Shown here in pieces: positions 1-5,090 of a stretch of DNA of 6,133 nucleotides (position 1 is the first letter of the stretch; each line of letters begins with the position of its first letter). The position numbers and the translations under genes were made by a program. The stretch comes from Syntrophorhabdus sp. (GTDB lineage: Bacteria; Desulfobacterota; BSN033; UBA1163): positions 1 through 6,133 of the forward strand of contig DYHU01000229.1 of NCBI GenBank assembly GCA_020724025.1, given 5' to 3'. Under the pieces are notes generated by a model, which was not told the DNA's origin, did not search any database, and worked only from the letters and a program-made list of their open reading frames with translations.

Positions 1-152
1 AAAAGGACAAGGAACGGCTTGGATTCATTCATGCGAGAGACCCGCAGGAAGCCCTTGAAATGGCTTTCTCAATGGGTGGAAGGAATTCAAAAGTGGCTGT
101 CCTTCAGCGAGGCGGCGAAATTCTTCCGGTGATCAAAGAGTCAGCCGGATAA
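1..152 (+). CDS. LarA-like racemase/epimerase (DUF2088 family), C-terminal end only
   Basis: The open frame, with codons beginning at base 3, runs to a TAA at 150-152 and encodes the last 49 residues of a protein whose start lies outside the window. The visible tail contains HARDPQEALEMAFSMGGRNS, then a KVAVL strand, GGEILP and a short end. As I recall the family, an 'AL..A....G..AKV.V...GG..LP' ending is typical of LarA-like proteins, which carry a nickel-pincer cofactor and racemise or epimerise 2-hydroxy acids. None of the catalytic region (cofactor-binding Lys, His) is in view, so the call rests only on this tail pattern. The next gene starts 46 bases downstream on the same strand, so co-transcription is plausible. 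If correct, it would epimerise the alpha-hydroxyl of the acid handled by the pathway. Another family with a similar tail cannot be excluded. Confidence 0.6.
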   Translation, partial: KDKERLGFIHARDPQEALEMAFSMGGRNSKVAVLQRGGEILPVIKESAG

Positions 153-198
153 ACATTATCAAATCGTCATTCTGAATTCATTCTATTCACTTTTAATT
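153..198 (+). other. AT-rich gap before the NagA-like gene
   Basis: This short gap carries the 8-bp palindrome TGAATTCA at 173-180 and four ATTC tetramers at 169-172, 176-179, 180-183 and 185-188. There is no purine-rich Shine-Dalgarno sequence in front of the ATG at 199 and no convincing -35/-10 pair. There is also no terminator hairpin after the upstream stop codon, so read-through from the LarA-like gene is the simplest reading. Confidence 0.4.
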
Positions 199-1350
199 AT
201 GATTTATCATGGGATATCCGTATTGACAGGGAAGCCAGTCGAGATAGAGGTTCAAGGGGCCTCGATCCGAAACGTAACCCCGCTCAAAACAAGGGAACAT
301 CTTCCCTATATCTCTCCAGGCTTTCTCGATATGCAGGTAAACGGCTATATGGGAAACGATTACAGTCTTGAAGATTTTTCTGAAGACCAGATCGCGAAAA
401 TCATCTCCCATTTGAACCGTTCCGGAACAACCCAGCATGTTCCAACAATCATCACCAGCCCCAGGGAGCGGATTCTCAGGAACCTGGGGATCATCAACCG
501 GGCCATTCAAAACTCAGAAGATATTGCCCATTCCATTTCAGGGATCCATATGGAAGGGCCTTTCATTTCTCCAAACGATGGCCCTCGAGGGGCACACAAT
601 GCCGTCTATGTTCGCCCTCCCGATTTGAACGAATTCAAGCAGTGGCAGGAGGCTGCGGAAGGACGAATCATCCTCGTTACCCTTGCCCCGGAATGGGAAG
701 GAGCCCTGGAATTTATACAAGAAATCACTTCAATGGGCGTCATACCAGCAATCGGTCACACCGCTGCTTCGCCAGACCGGATCAAGGCGGCTGTGGAAGC
801 AGGGGCGGTCTTATCCACTCATCTTGGGAACGCAAGTCATCCCATGATCCCTCGTCTCAAAAATTATATTTGGGAACAACTCGCAGAAGACCGTCTCATG
901 GCAGGAATCATTTGCGATGGTTTTCATCTGCCGAAATCGGTGGTTCAAGTCTTTGCCCGTGTTAAGGGTCTTGACCGTTTGATTCTTGTCAGCGATGCAG
1001 CCTATCTCGGCGGTCTTACCCCCGGGGTCTATCGGTGGAATGAGATTGAGGTTCAGGTTTTTGAGGACGGACATTTAGGGCTTCCGGGCACAGAGGCCCT
1101 CGCGGGTGCGGCTCATTTATTGGACTGGGATATTCCGAGGTTCATGGAGTTTACCGGTCACAGTTTAGGGGAAACCATTTCCCTTTGCTCCCGGAATCCC
1201 TGCCGTATCCAGGGCGTTCCTGACCATTACGCAACGTTGGAACCCGGCGCCCCAGCAAATCTTGTCATTTTTGACTACGAGCCCGGAATGCCCCGGCTGA
1301 ATGTTCACCAAACCATCCGTTGTGGCCAAGAAGTTTACGCCAAACATTAA
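199..1350 (+). CDS. Divergent NagA-like amidohydrolase (N-acetylglucosamine-6-phosphate deacetylase family)
   Basis: 383-residue cytoplasmic metal-dependent hydrolase, close to the usual 380-400 for NagA, which deacetylates GlcNAc-6-phosphate. Family landmarks appear in order: PGFLDMQVNG (40-49), where Q46 and N48 replace the HxH of other amidohydrolases as in E. coli NagA; HMEGPF (117-122) with metal ligand E119; TLAPE (161-165); GHTAAS with H187; THLGNA with H208; DGFHL with H243; and VSDAA with catalytic D266. The C-terminus shows the usual 'L.PG.PANLVIFD' beta-sandwich closing motif. It departs from standard NagA after H208: HLFNAM is replaced by HLGNAS and then PRLKNYIWEQLAEDRL (218-233), the pattern of a NagA-like subgroup with uncertain substrate. 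The ATG at 199 has no Shine-Dalgarno sequence, but no better start exists and the N-terminus fits the family. The substrate is probably an N-acyl sugar derivative, not necessarily GlcNAc-6-phosphate, since no nagB or PTS gene is nearby. Confidence 0.9.
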   Translation: MIYHGISVLTGKPVEIEVQGASIRNVTPLKTREHLPYISPGFLDMQVNGYMGNDYSLEDFSEDQIAKIISHLNRSGTTQHVPTIITSPRERILRNLGIINRAIQNSEDIAHSISGIHMEGPFISPNDGPRGAHNAVYVRPPDLNEFKQWQEAAEGRIILVTLAPEWEGALEFIQEITSMGVIPAIGHTAASPDRIKAAVEAGAVLSTHLGNASHPMIPRLKNYIWEQLAEDRLMAGIICDGFHLPKSVVQVFARVKGLDRLILVSDAAYLGGLTPGVYRWNEIEVQVFEDGHLGLPGTEALAGAAHLLDWDIPRFMEFTGHSLGETISLCSRNPCRIQGVPDHYATLEPGAPANLVIFDYEPGMPRLNVHQTIRCGQEVYAKH

Positions 1351-1370
1351 CGATGGTCGAACGCCTCTTT

Positions 1371-1388
1371 GACTCCATGCTTGGAGTC
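1371..1388 (+). repeat. Perfect inverted repeat / hairpin
   Basis: GACTCCA (1371-1377) and TGGAGTC (1382-1388) are exact reverse complements around the loop TGCT. One further T-A pair (1370/1389) and wobble pairs can extend the stem. It is not followed by a T-run, so it is not an intrinsic terminator. An overlapping wider pair, TTTGAC (1368-1373) and GTCAAA (1392-1397), surrounds it. It begins about 20 bases after the amidohydrolase stop codon and could stabilise the upstream mRNA end or be part of the leader structure. Confidence 0.5.
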
Positions 1389-1415
1389 AGGGTCAAACAC
1401 ACAGAAACCCGAAGG

Positions 1416-1443
1416 GAAGTGATAGAACCCGTTCGATCACTTC
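1416..1443. promoter_or_regulatory. 28-bp imperfect palindrome, putative operator
   Basis: The outer arms GAAGTGAT (1416-1423) and ATCACTTC (1436-1443) are perfectly complementary, and the inner arms GAAC (1425-1428) and GTTC (1431-1434) continue the symmetry around a CC centre. Only two of the 14 arm positions mismatch. The half-site can be written TGRTMGAAC; a third copy lies at 1354-1362. Length and symmetry are those of a dimeric repressor site (for example GntR, LacI or IclR type), but I do not recognise the consensus and no regulator gene is in the window. In RNA it would form a hairpin with a CCCG loop. Confidence 0.5.
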
Positions 1444-1482
1444 AGGCCTTATCGGGGACGTTAATAAAAAAATATTTAGAAA

Positions 1483-1486
1483 GGAG
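1483..1486 (+). promoter_or_regulatory. Ribosome binding site of dctP
   Basis: GGAG, within AAAGGAGAAGAG, lies six bases before the ATG at 1493. It is the clearest Shine-Dalgarno sequence in the first half of the window and fixes the binding-protein start. It fits the need for high expression of a periplasmic receptor. Confidence 0.75.
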
Positions 1487-1492
1487 AAGAGT

Positions 1493-2491
1493 ATGAAAAA
1501 ATTATCGCTCATCTTGGCTCTGATTATTTTCACATCCAGTTTTACCTTCGCCGCCGCGAAGGAAGAGAAGATTTCGATCCGGCTGGGTCACATCCGGGAT
1601 ACCAACCATCCGACCCATATGGCGGCTCTCAAGTTTAAAGATATGATGAATCAAAGGTCGGGTGGAAGGATTGAAATTAAGGTCTTCCCAAACAGCCAAT
1701 TGGGCGGACCGAAGGAAATGTTCGCCCAGATGCAGACAGGAGATCTGGAAATAGTCTACGGTGGGATTAACACCTTCGCCTGGATCAAAGGGGGCGAAGC
1801 CTACGAAATCACCGCCATTCCATTTCTCTTCAGAGATTATGCCCACATGAGTAAGGCCCTCCTGTCCGATTTCTTCAAACCCGTCGAGGAAAAAGCGGAA
1901 AAGGATACCGGGATCAAAATTATTACCATCAATGGCGATACCGCTCCAAGGGGACTCACCACACGGGACAAACCCATTTACAAGGCGGATGATTTCAAAG
2001 GTCTCAAGATCCGAACGGCGGCCAGTCCCACGGTCCTGACCACGATGAAAACCCTGGGGGCTCTGCCTCAACAGGTTGCCTTCTCGGAACTCTACGTGGC
2101 CCTGAAAACAGGACTCGTGGATGCCCAGGAGAATGGGGCCATCGTCGTTCAATCCGCGAGCCTTTTCGAAGTTCAGAAATACTATATGAAGACAGACTAT
2201 ATCCGGGACATTGAAACATTCTACATGGCGATGCCTTTCTGGAAGAAGCTCTCGAAAAAGGATCAGGAGCTGATCTTCGATGCCGCTGAGAAATCGGGCA
2301 ACCACGAAACCGAACTCACTCTAAAGCAACTGGGGACTGTATATGAAACCCTTAAAACCAAGATGACTGTGATTACACCGCCTCAACTGGATCTGGAATC
2401 GGTCCGGAAGAAGCTGGAGGGAGCCTTTGACGGTTTTGAGGGAACAAAGTGGCCGGCCGGATTGTTAAAAAAGGTCAGCGCTCTGAAGTAA
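1493..2491 (+). CDS. dctP: TRAP transporter periplasmic substrate-binding protein (DctP family)
   Basis: 332-residue receptor that captures an organic acid in the periplasm and hands it to the TRAP permease. Residues 1-22 are a Sec signal peptide: MKK, a hydrophobic core, then AAA with likely cleavage before K23. The mature part starts with the family's beta-strand ISIRLGH and continues with FPNSQLGG, the 'EM..QMQTGDLEI' segment, PRGLTTRDKPI, and the hallmark FKGLKIR motif, whose R174 corresponds to the arginine that salt-bridges the ligand carboxylate in SiaP/DctP. LPQQVAFSELYVALKTGLVDAQENG follows; it matches the canonical 'P..ELY.ALQ.G.VDGQENP', with G in place of the final P. Carboxylate binding is therefore well supported, but the exact ligand cannot be read from sequence. 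It is followed by a hairpin and then the permease genes, in the order P-M-Q. Length is normal and no defect is seen. Confidence 0.95.
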   Translation: MKKLSLILALIIFTSSFTFAAAKEEKISIRLGHIRDTNHPTHMAALKFKDMMNQRSGGRIEIKVFPNSQLGGPKEMFAQMQTGDLEIVYGGINTFAWIKGGEAYEITAIPFLFRDYAHMSKALLSDFFKPVEEKAEKDTGIKIITINGDTAPRGLTTRDKPIYKADDFKGLKIRTAASPTVLTTMKTLGALPQQVAFSELYVALKTGLVDAQENGAIVVQSASLFEVQKYYMKTDYIRDIETFYMAMPFWKKLSKKDQELIFDAAEKSGNHETELTLKQLGTVYETLKTKMTVITPPQLDLESVRKKLEGAFDGFEGTKWPAGLLKKVSALK

Positions 2492-2500
2492 AATTGTTTT

Positions 2501-2526
2501 AAAGGGGGAATGATTTCCCCCTTTTT
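2501..2526 (+). terminator. Terminator-like hairpin between dctP and dctM
   Basis: A perfect 10-bp stem is formed by AAAGGGGGAA (2501-2510) and TTCCCCCTTT (2515-2524) around the loop TGAT, followed by a pyrimidine tract TTCTCTTT (2525-2532). It begins nine bases after the dctP stop codon. Its shape is that of an intrinsic terminator, and its position between a binding-protein gene and its permease genes suggests partial termination or 3'-end protection, giving more receptor than membrane subunit. It also contains the ATG at 2510, which argues against that codon as the dctM start. Confidence 0.7.
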
Positions 2527-2532
2527 CTCTTT

Positions 2533-2536
2533 GAGG
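2533..2536 (+). promoter_or_regulatory. Ribosome binding site deciding the dctM start
   Basis: GAGG sits six bases before the ATG at 2543 and directly abuts the ATG at 2537. The spacing favours 2543. The ATG at 2510, which would give 11 more residues, is in the hairpin loop and stem and has its G-run only two bases upstream, too close for a normal ribosome binding site. Confidence 0.6.
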
Positions 2537-2542
2537 ATGCCA

Positions 2543-3820
2543 ATGATACTCATCCTGTTTGTATTGCTCTTCCTCCTGATCGGACTCGGCTTCAGCATCT
2601 GGACGTCTATGGGGATCAGCGGAATGATCTATATTCTGATCCGTGGACAGGTCTCGTTAAAGATTCTCGCCTCAACGGTGGTTAGCGGAGTGGATATTCC
2701 CACTTTGGTGGCCATTCCTTTCTTCATGCTTGCGGGAGAATTGATGAACTCTTCCGGGATCACCCGCAAGCTGGCGGATTTTGCTGATTACTTTGTAGGC
2801 CGCTTCAGAGGCGGCCTTGCCTATGTCGCCATCGTGGTCAATGTTATCATGGCCGGTGTCTCCGGATCGGCTGTGGCCGATGCCAGTGCGGTTTCTTCGG
2901 TGCTTCTCCCTGCCATGAAAGAGAGGGGCTATGATCGGCCTTTTGCCGCATCTATTAATGCGGCCGCAGCTGTCATCGGTCCGATTATTCCCCCGAGCAT
3001 ACCGATGATCTTTATCGGGGTGATCAGCGGATTATCTATCGGAAGGCTTTTTCTCGGCGGAGTGATTCCGGGGTTGATCATGGGCCTTTTCCTGGCCGCG
3101 ATGGTTGCTTTAACCACCCGAAGGAAGAATTATCCCATGGTTAAAAAACCGCTGGAGTGGAGGATTCTATTAAATCTGATGAAGGACACGACCTTCGCTC
3201 TGCTGGCCCCCCTGATCATCATTCTGGGAGTCGTTCTGGGGATCGTCACCCTCGTGGAGGTGGCGGTGCTGGCCAATCTTTACATCCTCCTGATCTCCCT
3301 GTTTGTTTACCAGACCATGCGATTTAAGGACATTCCCAAACTGTTTTCCAAAGCCGCCGTTTTCTCAACGTCCATTATGATCATTTTTGCTGTGGTCGGC
3401 CTCTATCAATATATTGTCGCCACCGAACAACTTGGAGAAAAGCTGGGTCTGCTGATCGCCGGTATGGACCTGAATCAATTCACCTTCCTGCTTCTGGCCA
3501 ATGTTTTCTTTCTCTTCATGGGCTGTATTCTGGATGCGGTGCCGGTCATGCTGATCTTTTTCCCTGTCCTCCTCCCTGCGGCGGTAAAGCTTGGCGTCGA
3601 TCCGACGCATTTCGGGGTCATTGTGGTGATTAATTTGATGATCGGACTGCTCACCCCCCCCATTGGGGCCCTTCTGTTTTTGGAGGCCAAAATTGCCGAC
3701 CTGGAGTTTGATCAGCTCGTCAGGCACGTGTGGCCGTATACGCTTGCGCTGATCCTCGTGCTGCTTCTCTGCACCTATATTCCCCAATTGGTTCTTTATA
3801 TCCCGAATCTGATTTTATAG
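2543..3820 (+). CDS. dctM: TRAP transporter large permease subunit (DctM family)
   Basis: 425-residue inner-membrane protein, the usual length, that forms the transport channel of the TRAP system and uses an ion gradient (usually Na+). It is hydrophobic throughout, in keeping with a dozen or so membrane segments. Signature stretches are DIPTLVAIPFFMLAGELMN near residues 50-68, GSAVADASAVSS starting at G108, ERGYDRPFAASINAAAAVIG, then GPIIPPS (146-152), and LLTPPIGALLF starting at L369; the two proline-rich loops are the pseudo-symmetric ion/substrate sites of the family. I chose the ATG at 2543 for its GAGG spacing; starts at 2537 or 2510 would add two or 11 residues. It precedes rather than follows the small subunit, the reverse of the common P-Q-M order. 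A run of eight C at 3654-3661 lies in the conserved LLTPPIG codons but the frame is intact. Confidence 0.95.
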   Translation: MILILFVLLFLLIGLGFSIWTSMGISGMIYILIRGQVSLKILASTVVSGVDIPTLVAIPFFMLAGELMNSSGITRKLADFADYFVGRFRGGLAYVAIVVNVIMAGVSGSAVADASAVSSVLLPAMKERGYDRPFAASINAAAAVIGPIIPPSIPMIFIGVISGLSIGRLFLGGVIPGLIMGLFLAAMVALTTRRKNYPMVKKPLEWRILLNLMKDTTFALLAPLIIILGVVLGIVTLVEVAVLANLYILLISLFVYQTMRFKDIPKLFSKAAVFSTSIMIIFAVVGLYQYIVATEQLGEKLGLLIAGMDLNQFTFLLLANVFFLFMGCILDAVPVMLIFFPVLLPAAVKLGVDPTHFGVIVVINLMIGLLTPPIGALLFLEAKIADLEFDQLVRHVWPYTLALILVLLLCTYIPQLVLYIPNLIL

Positions 3821-3832
3821 GAAGGGCTGCCA

Positions 3833-4339
3833 ATGAATGTTACGATGATACGAGCAATGAGAGGTCTTGAATGGTTTACAGGCACTCTCTTTCTCATTCT
3901 ATTTCTTTTGAATATCCTGCGTATCACCTTGAGATATTTTTGGGGTGTGGCCTGGCTATGGGAGGCTGACTTTTCCCGTTTGTTGTTTATCTGGATTGTC
4001 TTCATCGGTGCCACAGTACTCTATGCAGGGAAAGGCCATTTGGTGGTAGACTTCTTTTTAACCCGAATGCGATTCAATACCCAGAAACATATGCATTTCA
4101 TCATCGATCTTGTGACAACAATATTTTTATTGATACTCATTTTCAAAGGGATCGAAGTTACCCGGGTCCGCATGAGGATCCCTTTCGACACTTGGGATTT
4201 CCCGATGGGGTATGCTTATATGGCCGTACCCATCTGTGGGGCGATCATGGTTGTGGTCACCCTGGTCCGGGTGATTCGGTTTTTGAGAGGAGAAGGAGAT
4301 GAGCGCAGAAGCGATCGTATATCGAAATGCCCTTGTTGA
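3833..4339 (+). CDS. dctQ: TRAP transporter small permease subunit (DctQ family)
   Basis: 168-residue membrane protein with four predicted helices (about residues 15-35, 48-68, 87-107 and 127-148). It supports the large subunit in the TRAP complex. The family pattern is clear: 'LRYFWGVAWLWEADFSRLLFIWIVFIGA', then 'YAGKGHLVVDFF', corresponding to the usual W..E.sR..fiW..flGa...r..gHi.vd. The start at 3833 is supported by GGAAGG at 3820-3825, seven bases upstream and overlapping the dctM stop codon, so translation is probably coupled. The last 14 or so residues are charged, contain the ending SKCPC, and overlap the next gene by 41 bases in another frame; this tail may be a non-conserved extension. 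Separate Q and M genes, not a QM fusion, are present here. Confidence 0.92.
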   Translation: MNVTMIRAMRGLEWFTGTLFLILFLLNILRITLRYFWGVAWLWEADFSRLLFIWIVFIGATVLYAGKGHLVVDFFLTRMRFNTQKHMHFIIDLVTTIFLLILIFKGIEVTRVRMRIPFDTWDFPMGYAYMAVPICGAIMVVVTLVRVIRFLRGEGDERRSDRISKCPC

Positions 4340-5060
4340 GATCATGGATAAAATCCTCGGAGGGATTGAGACGATTCGCAACGCCTCTCGAGTCTTGGCT
4401 GAATCCATCGCACGGGAGGAACCTGTTCATGTAATCGGTCCCGGAGGCCATTCCAATATGGCCGCCGAAGAGGTTCTTTGGCGGGCAGGTGGGCTGGCTC
4501 CGATCAATGCGATCTTAGATCCAGGAACCAATCTCATCCATGGTGCTAAGCGCTCCAATTTCATTGAACGCACACCAGGGTACGCTGTAAAAGTCCTGGA
4601 TGCCTACCGGGTTGGACGAAAGCCTGGGGAGGTGATCATTATCGTCAATGCCTACGGGGTAAACTCGATGTGCATTGATACAGTCTTGGAGGCAAAGAAA
4701 CGAAAGATGATCACGATCGGTATCACCTCTTGTTCCTTTGCAGATGCTCTCCCAAAGGATCATCCTTCGCGCCATCCCTCCGGAAAGAACCTCTATCAAG
4801 AGGTGGACCACTTCTTGAATTGCTATCTTCCTTATGGAGATGCGATCGTAGAAATAAAAAATTGCATCCAAAAAACAGGCCCCACGTCCACTTTCTGCAA
4901 CGTATTTACAATTAACCTGCTCATGATCGAGACGGTAAAGAGATTAGTAGAGATGGGAGTCCAACCTCCCTTATGGATGAGCGCCAATCTACCGGGTGGG
5001 GACGAAGCCAATCGCTCTTTGGAAGAGAAATACATTCCGAGGATCAAGCATCTCGGGTAA
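4299..5060 (+). CDS. SIS-domain sugar isomerase-like protein (UPF0309 family)
   Basis: 253-residue cytoplasmic protein, normal for UPF0309, whose members carry one sugar-isomerase (SIS) fold and have no firmly assigned reaction that I know of. An N-terminal helix is followed by VHVIGPGGHSNMAAEEVLWR (43-62), equivalent to the family's 'GTGHSHMLAEE..yRAGG', then the second SIS strand at VIIIVN (112-117), SRHPSGKNLY (157-166), PYGDAIVEI (178-186), a 'KTGPTSTFCNVFTIN' helix and SANLPGGDEANRS (228-239). Relatives usually read SNSGRN after the second strand; here it is NAYGVN (117-122), losing the Ser and Arg. The ATG at 4299 has AGGAG at 4288-4292, six bases upstream, inside dctQ, so the two genes are translationally coupled. 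Being with a NagA-like deacetylase and a dehydrogenase, it probably acts on a sugar or amino-sugar intermediate. Confidence 0.88.
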   Translation: MSAEAIVYRNALVEIMDKILGGIETIRNASRVLAESIAREEPVHVIGPGGHSNMAAEEVLWRAGGLAPINAILDPGTNLIHGAKRSNFIERTPGYAVKVLDAYRVGRKPGEVIIIVNAYGVNSMCIDTVLEAKKRKMITIGITSCSFADALPKDHPSRHPSGKNLYQEVDHFLNCYLPYGDAIVEIKNCIQKTGPTSTFCNVFTINLLMIETVKRLVEMGVQPPLWMSANLPGGDEANRSLEEKYIPRIKHLG

Positions 5061-5080
5061 TATAAAAGGTAAAAAGAAAT

Positions 5081-5087
5081 GAGGGGG
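5081..5087 (+). promoter_or_regulatory. Ribosome binding site deciding the dehydrogenase start
   Basis: GAGGGGG is placed three to seven bases before the ATG at 5091, whereas the in-frame ATG at 5079 has only a weak AAGG about ten bases upstream. The site therefore favours 5091, which also gives the family-typical N-terminus MKAVV. Confidence 0.65.
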
Positions 5088-5090
5088 CAT

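Larger units (their letters stand above)
1351..1492 (+). promoter_or_regulatory. Structured intergenic control region before the TRAP genes
   Basis: This 142-base gap separates the amidohydrolase from the transporter. It contains a 7-bp perfect hairpin (1371-1377 with 1382-1388, loop TGCT), a 28-bp imperfect palindrome (1416-1443), a third palindrome-like half-site at 1354-1362, and an A/T-rich stretch at 1461-1480 leading into the ribosome binding site of dctP. Candidate promoter elements are weak: TTCAGG at 1441-1446 and TAATAA at 1462-1467 are 15 bases apart. A 47-codon frame (1353-1496) crosses the gap, but it has no ribosome binding site and I do not accept it as a gene. The likely role is separate control of transporter expression, either by a DNA-binding regulator or by RNA folding. 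Confidence 0.5.

Noticed and set aside
1369..1374. TTGACT as a -35 promoter element
   Set aside because: No TATAAT-like hexamer exists 16-18 bases downstream; it is part of the perfect inverted repeat instead.
1368..1391. Hairpin after the amidohydrolase gene as an intrinsic terminator
   Set aside because: The stem is only seven to eight strong pairs and is followed by GGTCAAAC, not a T-run, so it does not meet the pattern.
1353..1496. 47-residue open frame bridging the gap and overlapping the dctP start as ATGA
   Set aside because: It has no ribosome binding site, no recognisable protein motif, and its bases are taken up by inverted repeats and the dctP ribosome site. The neat overlap could still be chance; conservation at the protein level would be needed to accept it.
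1502..2305. 267-residue open frame on the minus strand opposite dctP
   Set aside because: It is a shadow of the well-conserved binding-protein gene; its translation shows no family motif and it has no operon partner on that strand.
2797..2817. Inverted repeat AGGCCGC / GCGGCCT inside dctM
   Set aside because: It falls within codons for a conserved GRFRGG stretch, where similar Gly/Arg codons easily produce complementarity; no T-run or regulatory context.
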